Assembly (NCBI RefSeq): GCF_042186555.1
Contig: NC_133333.1
Location: 66,099,555 to 66,163,554, forward strand
Origin: Aquarana catesbeiana
Lineage: Eukaryota; Chordata; Amphibia; Anura; Ranidae
Direction of reading: 5' to 3'
Length of the DNA stretch: 64,000 bases
Shown here: one piece after another, positions 20,000-30,456 of the stretch
Layout: the number at the start of each line of letters is the position of its first letter
How positions within the stretch are numbered: position 1 is the first letter of the stretch
The notes under the pieces: model-generated
What the model was told of the DNA's origin: nothing
The model's database searches: none
Seen by the model: the letters and a program-made list of their open reading frames with translations, nothing else
Position numbers and translations under genes: made by a program

Positions 20000-21112
20000 A
20001 CTTGTCCCAACCAGTCTCCTGTGGTTTTTAACATTTTGACACTTTCTTTTTGTGAAATGGTAGGGGTACATTTGTACCCCGTTACCATTTCACACTGGGG
20101 GGAGGCCGGGATCTGGGGGTCCCCTTGTTAAAGGGGGATTCCAGATTCTAATAAGCAATCCCACCCGCAGACACTCAACAACATGGGGATGAGGCCCTTG
20201 TCCCCATCAACATGGGGACATCCTCCCCATGTTGAGGGCATGTGGCCTAGTACGGTTCAGGAGGGGGGGCGCTCTCTCGCCCCCCTCTTTTCCTGTGGCC
20301 TGCCAGGTTGCGTGCTTGGATAAGGGTCTGGTGTGGATTTTTGGGGAACCCCACGCCATTTTTTTTATTTTGGCACGGAGTTCCCCTTAATATCCATACC
20401 AGACCTGAAGGGCCTGGTAATGGAATTTTGGGGGACCCCCACGCATTTTTTAAAAAATTTTTCAATTACTTTTATTTGTATTGTCGGAACCGACAATTCA
20501 TTAATAGCCGGCACTAGCGCTAGTACTTTTAAATGACTTTTTTTTCCTTTAGAAATGTCATTTTGCTCTCGGACTGTTATAAACAGGGGAAACATGCGCT
20601 ACTTTACAGGCATACTATAGACACCCCCCAGGTATGAAATCTAAAGGAATATTTCACTTTTATTGTTTCACTTTAAGAATGATTAAAATCACTGCTCCCG
20701 AAAAAACGGCAGTTTTTAAAACTTTTTTTTGCATTGATACATGTCCCCTGGGGCAGGACCCGGGTCCCTAAACACTTTTTATGACAATAACTTGCATATG
20801 AATCTTTAAAATTAGAACTTTTGATTTTTCATGTTCGTGTCCCATAGACTTTAACTGTGTTCGCGTGTTCGAACAAATTTTTTGCCTGTTCACATGTTCT
20901 GGATTAGGGATGAGCTTCGAGTTCGAGCTGAACCCATGTTCGACTGTTCGTTGAATTGCGAACGATATGGGCCGTTCGCGCCAAATTTGAGTGGCGCGTC
21001 ACGGCCCATAATTCACTGCGGCATCGCAGTGCATTGCTGGTTGATGATTGGCCAAGCATGCACTATGACCCCCATGCTTGGCCAATGTGTATTGTGTATA
21101 TATATGTATCCT

Positions 21113-21118
21113 AGGTGT

Positions 21119-21188
<70 letters not shown>
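21113..21188. repeat. (TG)n(TA)n microsatellite
   Basis: About 13 TG units are followed by about 22 TA units, inside the 5' non-coding part of hAT 2. A further (TA)n run is at 21876-21899. Confidence 0.95.
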
Positions 21189-21189
<1 letters not shown>

Positions 21190-21239
21190 TGTATTCAGTT
21201 TAGCTAGATCCGTTTCTGTTATTCTCTTCCTATTAACAC

Positions 21240-21840
21240 ACAGGCAGGTGTTTTTACAGTATTTACAGCTACATAAAGAAAATTGCTGGTGTTCTTCTGA
21301 TCCTATTAGTCATATTGGCTACAGTATTTACAGTTAGTGTAGTGCATTCTCTGCACAGTGTGCACCTAAAGCTACCTGAAGAAAATTGGTGGTGTTCTTC
21401 TGATCCTATTAGTACCGCAGGCAGCTGGAGTATTTACAAGTTAGTGTAGTGCGTCCTCTGCACAGTGTGCACCTAAAGCTAACTGAAGAAAATTGGTGGT
21501 GTTCTTCTGATCCTATTAGTACCACAGGCAGCTGCAATATTTACAAGTTAGTGTAGTGTGCCTCTGCACAGTGTGCACCTAAAGCTACCTGAATAAAATT
21601 GGTGGTGTTCTTCTGATCCTATTAGTACCGCAGGCAGCTGCAGTATTTACAAGTTAGTGTAGTGCGTCCTCTGCACAGTGTACACCTAAAGCTACCTGAA
21701 GAAAATTGGTGGTGTTCTTCTGATCCTATTAGTACCGCAGGCAGCTGCAGTATTTACAGTTAGTGTACTGTGTCCTCTGCACAGTGTGCACCTAAAGCTA
21801 CCTAAAGACAATTGCTGTTGTTCTGATCCTATTAATACCA
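21240..21840. repeat. Tandem repeat of about 106 bp in hAT 2 5' region
   Basis: GTTCTTCTGATCCTATTAG recurs at spacings of 103-107 bp starting at 21291, 21394, 21501, 21607 and 21714, with a diverged sixth unit near 21817. The repeats lie between the 5' end and the transposase start codon at 21940, the same relative place as the 36-bp repeats of hAT 1. Confidence 0.85.
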
Positions 21841-21939
21841 CAGGCAGGCAGTTGATTCTGCTAGCTGGAGTATCAGTATATATATATATATATATATATC
21901 CCAGCTTTGTGCAGCTAAATCTCACTGCAGGCCATTAAT

Positions 21940-23167
21940 ATGTCTAGAAGGCCAACAAGGAGAGGCAGACAATCACAATCCAATAAAAGAGGGCAATCAG
22001 GCTCTGTGTCTAGAGGCAACAGTGCTGGTCGTGGAGATGGTGCATCCTCATCAGCACATGGCCGTGGAACACGCTTGTCTTTTTTTTCGGCAGCTGGCCG
22101 TGTTGACCCGCAACATGCGGAAGACTTTGTAGAGTGGATGACCAAGCCGTCCTCATCCTCCTCAGCCTCTCTCACCCAGGCTCAGAGTACTTTGTCTGGC
22201 AAAGCAGCTGCCAATGCTGCCTCTTACCTCTTACTCAATGGCATCAGTCACTCCTTCCCTAGCCCCACCATGTCCTCCTGAGGAATCCCCCGAACTATTT
22301 GACCACAGTGTTGGGTACATGTTCCAGGAGGATGCCCAGCGTTTTGAAGGCTCTGATGATGGTACCCAGCTAGAGGAAGGCAGTAATGTGAGCCCAGAGA
22401 GAGGGGGTGCCCAAGAAGGACAGCAATCTGGCAGTCATGTTCCCCCAGCTGCAGCATACTGCCAGGTTTGCTCCAGTGATGAGGAGGGAGGGGATGATGA
22501 GGTCACTGACTTCACGTGGGTGCCTCATAGGAGAGAGGAGGAGGAGGAGGCACATCTCCATTGAGGCAGGATGCCCTCCAGGGGTCAGCTTAAGGGCAGC
22601 ACACTGACTGCATCACACCGCAGAGCTCCACATGTGCAGGGCGCTGCTGTCTCCGCGCGTTATTCCAAAAGTTCTTTGGTGTGGGCCTTTTTTGAGATGA
22701 GTGCATCAGATCCCACCGCTGCTATTTGCAACATATGTCTCAAGCATATCTCGCATGTCCAAAACATCACCCACTTGGGCACCACATGCTTGACCAGACA
22801 TATGTCGACCTGCCATACAGTTCGTTGGCAAGCGTACCTAAAAGACCCACACCAAAGAACAAAGCGGACCTCTCCTTGCTCCTCATCAGCTGGGATCTCC
22901 AACCCCACTATACCTTCAGTCCTCTCTGAAACCTGCACTGAGAGGAATGAAGGTGTAGAATTAGGTGTGTCACAGCCAAGTAATTGCGGGCAATCTGCTA
23001 TCGACGTCAGATTGTACCAGGCAAATTTCCCGGCCACAGCTGCTGCACCGCTGAAAGAAGTTCGCTCCCAGCCATCCACATGCCCAGCTTTCACGGCACA
23101 GCCCGTTTCTGCACCCACCAAGAGTAACTGTGAGGGCTTACAGTGTTGTGGCAGCACCAACAGCTAA
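21940..23167 (+). pseudogene. hAT 2 transposase N-terminus with BED zinc finger
   Basis: The start MSRRPTRRGRQ aligns with the transposase start of hAT 1 (MSVRTTRRGRR). A serine-rich segment, an acidic region and a PPAAAYCQV stretch follow, each with a counterpart in hAT 1, across a frameshift near 22230. A stop separates this from 22571-23167, which carries the DNA-binding BED finger (WAFFEMSA, CNICLK, LGTTCLTRHM). After about 23167 nothing resembles the RNase H-like catalytic core or hAT dimerisation domain. If translated, the product could bind ends but not cut. Confidence 0.82.
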
Positions 23168-23196
23168 GTCCCCAATTTCTGCATAGTATATAGGGC

Positions 23197-23628
23197 AGGC
23201 CCCTACTTTCAAACATCCAACTTACAAACGACTCCTACTTGCAAACGGAAGGAGACAACAGGAAGGAAGTGAGATGAAATCTACCCCTAGGAAGGGAAAA
23301 ACTCTCCTGTAAGAGTTACTATGGGAAAAACGTGTCTCCTCTTCACTGACGCTTTATCACCAATCCTTGTTTCACTAAAACCCCCAAATTTTCAAAAAAC
23401 ATTTGTCATTGGGACAGAGAGTGAGGTGAAATCTTCTGAAGAGGCGCACAGACAGCACAACAAATGTTACAGGGGTGATAACCCTTCCCTATGTTTTCCA
23501 AAAAGCTTAAAAATAGATTTTTTTGGCTGGAGCTACACTTTTAAAAGTTAAAAATTAAAAACAGATTCTACTTAACAACAAACCTACAGTACCTGTCTTG
23601 TTTGCACCTCCTGTATACTGCTGTTCAG
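23197..23628. mobile_element. Insertion of about 430 bp flanked by a 12-bp duplication
   Basis: AGTATATAGGGC occurs at 23185-23196 and 23629-23640, bracketing a non-coding stretch containing CTTACAAACGACTCCTACTTG. Sequence after the second copy resumes the hAT 2 3' region. I do not recognise the element. The repeated TATATAGGGC could also be coincidental. Confidence 0.4.
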
Positions 23629-23879
23629 AGTATATAGGGCCTGGGGGCCCTACGCCTTTCCTTTCTTAAATTTGGGTGCGGGGTTCCCCCTAATATCCGT
23701 AGAAGACCCAAAGGGCCTGGTAATGGACTGGTGGGGGGGGGGGTACCCATGCCGTTTGTCTCACTGATTTTCATCCATATTGACGGGACCCGACATTACA
23801 TTAAAGCCGCAAGCAGTTTTAAATTACTTTTATTTCTTTAAAAATGTCATTTTGTGCAGGGACTGTTCTAAGCACAGGA

Positions 23880-24150
23880 AACATGCGCCACTTTACAGGC
23901 ATACTATAGACACCCCCCAGGTACGATATTTAAATGAATATTTTACTTTCATTTTTTTCACTTTAAGCATCATTAAAATCACTGCTCCCGAAAAAATGGC
24001 CTTTTTAAAAAATTTTTTTTTGCATTGATACATGTCCCCTGGGGCAGGACCCGGGTCCCCAAACCCTTTTTAGGACAATAACTTGCATAATAGCCTTTAA
24101 AGTTAGCACTTTTGATTTTGAACGTTCGAGTCCCATAGACTTTAATGGTG
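23880..24150. repeat. Conserved hAT subterminal block (hAT 2 copy)
   Basis: The block contains ATGCGCCACTTTACAGGCATACTATAGACACC, AAAATCACTGCTCC and GTCCCCTGGGGCAGGACCCGGGTCC. Matching blocks occur at 13925-14175, 20600-20850, 25595-25830 (inverted), 28145-28400, 28570-28830 (inverted) and 30125-30350. A diverged block lies at 42100-42300 (inverted) in hAT 1. Confidence 0.85.
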
Positions 24151-24297
24151 TTCTAAAGTTCGTGCGAACTTTCGGTCCGTTCGCAGGTTCTGGTGTGAAC
24201 CGAGCCGGGGGGTTTTCGGCTCATCCCTATTCTGGATGCGAACTGAACAGGGGGGTGTTCGGCTTATCCCTAATCTCCATTATAAATGTTTTACCAG

Positions 24298-24546
24298 ACC
24301 GAGCGCTTCCGTCTCCTAATTTATCCTGGGCATGCATGGCACTTTGTGCATCGGAATTGTCTACACACGATTGGAATTTACGAGAACGGATTTTGTTTTG
24401 TGGAAAATTTGAGATCCAGATCTCAAATTTTGTGTGTTGGAAATTCCGATGGAAAAAGTCAGATGGAGCCTACACACGGTCGGAATTTCCGACAAGCTCC
24501 GATCCCACATTTGCCGTCGGAAAGTCCGACTGTGTGTACAGGGCAT
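24298..24546. repeat. Short palindromic dispersed repeat (MITE-like), copy 2
   Basis: This copy is homologous to 5849-6092, sharing GGCACTTTGTGC, TCGGAATTGTC, GGAAAAAGTC and CGGTCGGAATTTCCGAC. It begins directly after the end of element E. Confidence 0.65.
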
Positions 24547-25408
24547 TACACATATATTAGGCTAAAAAGTGTTATAAATATCTATCAGTGTTATTGCATT
24601 TAGTGGTAAGAGTGTCTTAGTATTATCCAGAGTTTGATTTGGATCTGTCATAAGATCTGTTACATATCTGTTTCCTATTCCCAAAGATCAGTGGCTATGC
24701 TGATACTTGCAGTTCCATGGCTTTAAAGAGTAAAGGTCTGATGTTACTTTTGTGTAGACTTGTGTTTAAGACTGCCTAACCCCCCTGCTGTTATTGTAAT
24801 TAGTTACATGCCCAGCCATGCATGGCTGTTCAAGCTCCGCTCATTTTCTCAGGCTAAGGTATGTTAATGTCCCTAGCAGTCTATCTGTTTGTCCCCAAGT
24901 GTATTTCAAGCCTGTTTCCTGTCCGGTGTCACCATGTAACTCTATTTGCTCCTAGAGTTTCCTGTTTGTCTGTTTTGTACGTGGCTATTTGTTACCAATT
25001 GTCTAATGTGTCTTTGGCGTATCTGTCACTAATATCTGTGTGTTTCAAGGCACACCAGTCGGCTCGAATTGTACCCCCTACTGTTCAGTGATCCCGGCGC
25101 CTCAGTGCTGCAAGGGATTTTTCTTTGCCTGTTGGCCAGTTGTGTCTGGTAGCAGCAGTTCCTCAAGCTGGATACACATTATGCAATTTTTGTTGTTCAA
25201 TTTCCTTTAGATTTACCTTCAGATGTTTAGTACGAGGGCCTGCCTGATTGCATACAAGTTGAGTGTATAGGTCTGGCCTCGTATTGTATGGTTTTGGGTG
25301 GGTCTGGAGAAGAGTCGTGCAGGAAGATTATGTGGAGTGTTACCAACTCTTGGCTGTTCCAAGGGCCCTCACTTTTGTTATATGTGTGGGCATGCTGTAT
25401 TCTCCTCA
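24547..25408. other. Unassigned intergenic stretch
   Basis: No credible ORF or terminal repeat is found. It ends with the GTTAACAC that was duplicated on insertion of element D, so it joins directly to 30457. The part around 25160-25260 looks like dispersed repeat sequence but I cannot name it. Confidence 0.4.
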
Positions 25409-26625
25409 GTTAACACTAGTGATGAGCTTCGAGTTTGAGTCAAACTCATGTTCGACTCTAGGGATGAGCTTCGAGTTCGAGTCGAACTCATGTTCGACTC
25501 GAACATTGGCTGTTCGCAAGTTCACCGAACAGCGAACAATTTGGGGTGTTCGCGGCAAATTCGAATGCCGCGGAACACCCTTTAAAAGTCTATGGGAGAA
25601 ATCAAAAGTGCTAATTTTAAAGGCTAATATGCAAGTTATTGTCATAAAAAGTGTTTGGGGACCTGGGTCCTGCCCCAGGGGACATGGATCAATGCAAAAA
25701 AAAGTTTTAAAAACGGCCGTTTTTTCAGGAGCAGTGATTTTAATAATGCTTAAAGTCAATCAATAAAAGTGTAATATCCCTTTAAATTTTGTACGTGGGG
25801 GGTGTCTATAGTGTGCCTGTAAAGGGGCGCATGTTTCCTGTGTTTAGAACAGTCTGACAGCAAAATGACATTTTGAAGGAAAAAACTCATTTAAAACTAC
25901 TCGCGGCTATTGCATTGCCGACAATACACATAGAAGTTCATTGATAAAAACGGCATGGGAATTCCCCAAAGGGGAACCCCGAACCAAAATTAAAAAAAAA
26001 AAATGACGTGGGAGTCCCCCTAAATTCCATACCAGGCCCTTCAGGTCTGGTATGGATATTAAGGGGAACCCCGGCCAAAATTTAAAAAAAAAAATGACGT
26101 GGGGTTCCCCCTAAATTCCATACCAGACCCTTCAGGTCTGGTATGGATTTTAAGGGGAACCCCGCGCCAAAAAAAAAAAAAAAACGGCGTGGGGTCCCCC
26201 CAAGAATCCATACCAGACCCTTATCCGAGCACGCAACCTGGCAGGCCGCAGGAAAAGAGGGGGGGACAAGAGTGCGGCCCCCCTCCCTCCTGAACCGTAC
26301 CAGGCCACATGCCCTCAACATTGGGAGGGTGCTTTGGGGTAGCCCCCCAAAACACCTTGTCCCCATGTTGATGAGGACAAGGGCCTCATCCCCACAACCC
26401 TGGCCGGTGGTTGTGGGGGTCTGCGGGCGGAGGGCTTATCGGAATCTGGAAGCCCCCTTTAACAAGGTGACCCCCAGATCCCGGCCCCCCCCTGTGTGAA
26501 ATGGTAAGGGGGTACATAAGTACCCCTACCATTTCACGAAAAAAGTGTCAAAAATGTTAAAAATGACAAGAGACAGTTTTTGACAATTCCTTTATTTAAA
26601 TGCTTCTTCTTTCTTTTATCTTCCT

Positions 26626-26847
26626 TCATCTTCTGGTTCTTCTGGTTTTTCTGGCTCTTCTGGTTCTTCCTCCGGCGTTCTCGTCCAGCATCTCCTCCGC
26701 GGCGTCTTCTATCTTCTTCTCCTCGGGCCGCTCCGCACCCATGGCATGGGGGGGAGGCTCCCGCTCTTCTCTTCTTCTTTTCTTCTCTTCTTCTTTTCTT
26801 CTTTTCTTCTTTTCTTCTCCGGGCCGCTCCGCAATCCATGCTGGCAT
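26626..26847 (-). CDS. Charged mini-ORF in left arm of element C (uncertain)
   Basis: This is a 73-codon frame reading leftwards, starting within the predicted divergent transcript. The product is K/E/R-rich with a central REPPPHAMGAERPEEKK segment and a C-terminal arginine-rich tail. The mirror frame at 27120-27341 has the same length and nearly the same sequence from codon 10 on. The GAAGAA-rich DNA makes long charged frames likely by chance, so coding status is unproven. No known domain is recognised. Confidence 0.3.
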   Translation of the reverse strand: MPAWIAERPGEEKKKRRKEEEKKRRREEREPPPHAMGAERPEEKKIEDAAEEMLDENAGGRTRRARKTRRTRR

Positions 26848-26892
26848 GGAGGGAGGCTCCCGCTGTGTGACGGCGCTCCTCGTCTGACAGTT

Positions 26893-27066
26893 CTTAAATA
26901 ACGGGGGGGGGGGCCACCCGGTGACCCCGCCCCCCTCTGACGCACGGTGACTTGACGGGACTTCCCTGTGACGTCACGGGGAATGCCACAGGGAAATCCC
27001 GTCAAGTCACCGTGCGTCAGAGGGGGGCGGGGTCACCGGGTGGCCCCGCCCCCCCCGTTATTTAAG
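26893..27066. promoter_or_regulatory. Divergent promoter-like palindrome of element C
   Basis: CTTAAATAA (26893-26901, facing left) and TTATTTAAG (27058-27066, facing right) are mirror TATA-like boxes. Between them are GC boxes on both sides (CCCCGCCCCCC and GGGGGGCGGGG) and a central perfect CRE, TGACGTCA, at 26969-26976. AATAAA signals follow about 300 nt away on both sides, at 27371-27376 (plus) and 26591-26596 (minus), each followed by TGTCTCTTGTC. Confidence 0.6.
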
Positions 27067-27119
27067 AACTGTCAGACGAGGAGCGCCGTCACACAGCGGG
27101 AGCCTCCCTCCATGCCAGC

Positions 27120-27341
27120 ATGGATTGTGGAGCGGCCCGGAGAAGAAAAGAAGAAAAGAAGAAAAGAAGAAGAGAAGAAGAGAAGAAAAGAAGAAGAGAA
27201 GAGCGGGAGCCTCCCCCCCATGCCATGGGTGCGGAGCGGCCCGAGGAGAAAAAGACAGAAGACGCCGCGGAGGAGATGCTGGACGAGAACGCCGGAGGAA
27301 GAACCAGAAGAGCCAGAAGAACCAGAAGAACCAGAAGATGA
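27120..27341 (+). CDS. Charged mini-ORF in right arm of element C (uncertain)
   Basis: This 73-codon frame begins about 55 bp after the TATA-like box and ends about 30 bp before AATAAA, so it would fill the predicted transcript. The composition is K/R/E-rich, with HAMGAERPEEKK, AAEEMLDENAGG and an arginine-rich end. It mirrors 26626-26847. Element D keeps a related start (MDAERP) and an MPDEN motif. Conservation may simply reflect recent arm duplication. Confidence 0.3.
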   Translation: MDCGAARRRKEEKKKRRREEEKKRRREEREPPPHAMGAERPEEKKTEDAAEEMLDENAGGRTRRARRTRRTRR

Positions 27342-29094
27342 AGGAAGATAGAAGAAAGAAGAAGCATTTAAATAAAGGAATTGTCAAAAACTGTCTCTTG
27401 TCATTTTTAACATTTTTGAAACTTTCTTCGTGAAATGGTAGGGGTACTTATGTACCCCCTTACCATTTCACACAGGGGGGGGGCCGGGATCTGGGGGTCA
27501 CCTTGTTAAAGGGGGCTTCCAGATTCCGATAAGCCCCCCGCCCGCAGACCCCCACAACCACCGGCCAGGGTTGTGGGGATGAGGCCCTTGTCCTCATCAA
27601 CATGGGGACAAGGTGTTTTGGGGGGCTACCCCAAAGCACCCTCCCAATGTTGAGGGCATGTGGCCTGGTACGGTTCAGGAGGGAGGGGGGGGCACACTCT
27701 CGTCCCCCCCTCTTTTCCTGCGGCCTGCCAGGTTGCGTGCTCGGATAAGGGTCTGGTATGGATTTTTGGGGGGACCCCACGCCGTTTTTTTTTTTTTTTT
27801 TGCGCGGGGTTCCCCTTAAAATCCATACCAGACCTGAAGGGTCTGGTATGGAATTTAGGGGGAACCCCACGTCATTTTTTTTTTAAATTTTGGCCGGGGT
27901 TCCCCTTAATATCCATACCAGACCTGAAGGGCCTGGTATGGAATTTAGGAGGACTCCCACGTCATTTTTTTTTTTTAATTTTGGTTCGGGGTTCCCCTTT
28001 GGGGAATTCCCATGCCGTTTTTATCAATGAACTTCTATGTGTATTGTCGGCAATGCAATAGCCGCGAGTAGTTTTAAATGAGTTTTTTCCTTCAAAATGT
28101 CATTTTGCTGTCAGACTGTTCTAAACACAGGAAACATGCGCCCCTTTACAGGCATACTATAGACACCCCCCAGGTACAAAATTTAAAGGGATATTACACT
28201 TTTATTGTTTGACTTTAAGCATTATTAAAATCACTGCTCCTGAAAAAACGGCCGTTTTTAAAACTTTTTTTTGCATTGATCCATGTCCCCTGGGGCAGGA
28301 CCCAGGTCCCCAAACACTTTTTATGACAATAACTTTCATATAAGCCTTTAAAATTAGCACTTTTGATTATTCATGTTCGTGTCCCATAGACTTTAACGGT
28401 GTTCGCATGTTCTAACGAACTTTTTTCCTGTTCGCATGTTCTGGTGCGAACCGAACAGGGGGGTGTTTGGCTCATCCCTATTCGACTCAAACATCGGCTG
28501 TTCGCCAGTTCGCCGAACAGCGAACAATTTGGGGTGTTCACGGCAAATTCGAAAGCCGCGGAACACCCTTTAAAAGTCTATGGGAGAAATCAAAAGTGCT
28601 AATTTTAAAGGCTTATATGCATGGTATTGTTATAAAAAGTGTTTGGGGACCTGGGTCCTGCCCCAGGGGACATATATCAATGCAAAAAGAAGTTTTAAAA
28701 ACGTTATTTTTTTCGGGAGCAGTGATTTTAATAATGCTTAAAGTGAAACAATAAAAGTGTAATATTCCTTTAAATTTCAAACCTGGGGGGGTGTCTATAT
28801 TATGCCTGTAAAGGGGCTCATGTTTCCCGTGTTTAGAACAGTCTGACAGCAAACTGACATTTCAAAGGAAAAAAAGTAATTTAAAACTACTCGCGGTTAT
28901 TAATGAATTGTCGGTCCGACAATACACTTAAAAGTTCATTGATAAAAACGGCATGGGATTTCCCCACAGGGGAACCCCGAACCAAACGGGTGACCCCACC
29001 CCCCTCTGATGTCACGGGGAAAGCCATAGGCAAGTCCCTGTCAAGTCCCTGTGCCTCAGAGGGGGGCGGGGTCCCCGGGTGGCCCCACCCTCCG

Positions 29095-29344
29095 TTATAT
29101 AAGAAGTGTCAGAAAAAGAGAAGCATCGCACAGCGGGAGCCTCCCATGGATGCGGAGCGGCCCAAGAACAAAGCAGGGAAGAAGACGCCACGGAGGAAGA
29201 TGCCGGACGAGAACAGTGGAGAAAAAAGCAGAGGATCAGAGGAAGAACCAGAGGAAGAAGAAGATGGAAGAAGAAACCAAAGGAAGAAGGAAGAAAGATT
29301 GAAGAAGACCTGAAGAAGATGGAAAGAAGAAGACTTTAAATAAA
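29095..29344 (+). promoter_or_regulatory. Transcription cassette of element D
   Basis: TTATATAAG (29095-29103) follows a GC box (GGGGGGCGGGG) and TGATGTCACGG, and AATAAA lies at 29339-29344. An ATG at 29146 opens a 55-residue basic/acidic frame to 29313 that starts MDAERP. The unit is single, not mirrored, and so represents the simpler layout from which the doubled version in C could derive. Confidence 0.5.
29146..29313 (+). CDS. Charged mini-ORF in element D (uncertain)
   Basis: 55 residues, starting MDAERPKNKAGKK and containing MPDENSGEKS, then E- and K/R-rich. The start matches the position and first codons of the second ATG in the C-element ORFs (AERP), but the middle is out of register by an indel. 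This weakens the case for a selected protein. Confidence 0.25.
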   Translation: MDAERPKNKAGKKTPRRKMPDENSGEKSRGSEEEPEEEEDGRRNQRKKEERLKKT

Positions 29345-30456
29345 GGAATTGTCAAAAACTGTCTCTTGTCATTTTTAACATTTTTGACACTTTTTTTGTG
29401 AAATGGTAGGGGTACTTTTGTACCCCATTACCATTTCACACAGGGGGGGCGGGATCTGCGGGTCCCCTTGTTAAAGGGGGCTTCCAGATTCCAATAAGCC
29501 CCCTGCCCACAAACCCCCACAACCACCGGGCAAGGGTTGTGGGGATGAGGCCCTTGTCCCCATCAACATAGGGACAAGGTGCTTTGGGGGGGCTACCCCA
29601 AAGTACCCTGCCAATGTTGAGGGCATGTGGCCTGGTATGGTTCAGGAGGGGGGGTGCTCTCTTGTCCCCCCCTTTTTCCTGTGGCCTGCCAGGTTGCGTG
29701 CTCGGATAAGGGTCTGGTATGGATTTTTAGGGGAACCACCATGCCATTTTTTTTATTTCGGCGTGGGGTTCCCCTTAAAATCCATACCAGACCTGAAGAG
29801 TCTGGTATGGATTTTGAGGGGGACCCCCACGCAATTTTTTTTTTCATTTTGGTGCGGGGTTCCCCTTAATATCCATACCAGAGCTGAAGAGCCTGGTATG
29901 GAATTTCGGGGGGCCCCCCACGCATTTTTTTCTTAATTTTGGTCCGGGGGTTCCCCTGTGGGGGAATCCAATGCTGTTTTTATCAATTAACCTTTATGTG
30001 TATTGCCGGACCGACAATTCATTATAGCCGTGAGTAATTTTAAATAACTTTTATTCCTTTAGAACTGTCATTTTGCCTTCAGACTGTTCTAAACACGGGA
30101 AACATGAGCCCCTTTACAGGCATACTATCGACACCCCTTAGGTACGAAATTTAAAGGAATATTACACTTTTATTGTTTCACTTTAAGCATTATTAAAATC
30201 ACTTCTCCCGAAAATACGGCCGTTTTTAAAACTTTTTTTTGCATTGATACATGTCCCCTGGGGCAGGACCCAGCTCCCCAAACACTTTTTATGACAATAC
30301 CATGCATATAAGCCTTTAAAATTAGCATTTTTGATTATTCATGTTCGAGTCCCATAGACTTTAAGGGTGTTCGTGTGTTCAAACAAATTTTTTGCCTGTT
30401 CGCATGTTCTGGTGCGAACCGAACAGGGGGGTGTTAGGCTCATCCCTAGTTAACAC

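Larger units (their letters stand above)
20905..24229 (+). mobile_element. hAT 2, internally deleted ZBED-type hAT transposon
   Basis: The ends are TAGGGATGAGC and GCTCATCCCTA, with an 8-bp target duplication TTCTGGAT at 20897-20904 and 24230-24237. It is 3325 bp long. It encodes the N-terminal region and BED finger of a hAT transposase but lacks the catalytic domain. Its 3' part (23640-24229) is homologous to the right halves of foldbacks B to E, which identifies it as a coding relative of that non-autonomous family. Confidence 0.88.
19635..24262. mobile_element. hAT-like foldback element E (left end truncated, split by hAT 2)
   Basis: The segment 19635-20904 continues at 24238-24262, where it ends GGCTTATCCCTA. 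Order and sequence match the right half of foldback D: GC-rich stretch, TATA-like box, short transcript, AATAAA, then a GTGAAATGGTAGGGGTAC hairpin, the CCCTTGTTAAAGGGGG stretch and the subterminal block. The left end is not found, so the element is truncated, perhaps at the PLE 1 border. Confidence 0.65.
25459..28480. mobile_element. hAT-like foldback element C (near-perfect palindrome)
   Basis: TAGGGATGAGC and GCTCATCCCTA ends are flanked by TTCGACTC (25451-25458 and 28481-28488), an 8-bp target duplication inside the left end of D. Almost the entire 3022 bp is a head-to-head inverted repeat centred near 26973, and only the outer 140 bp or so differ between ends. Within each arm lie tandem hairpin units built on CCATACCAGACC and GGTCTGGTATGG, spaced about 90 bp. 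Each arm carries a complete promoter-to-AATAAA cassette. Confidence 0.88.
25417..30448. mobile_element. hAT-like foldback element D (split by element C)
   Basis: The ends are TAGTGATGAGC and GCTCATCCCTA with an 8-bp target duplication GTTAACAC (25409-25416 and 30449-30456). Without element C it is about 2.0 kb. The left arm (28489-28985) is the inverted subterminal block only. The right half carries one transcription cassette, a GTGAAATGG hairpin and the same block in direct orientation. It encodes no transposase. Ends, target duplication length and subterminal block all point to mobilisation by a hAT transposase like those at 20.9-24.2 and 42.0-48.0 kb. Confidence 0.85.

Noticed and set aside
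21113..21188. Hydrophobic peptide of alternating Y and I
   Set aside because: Translation of a TG/TA microsatellite.
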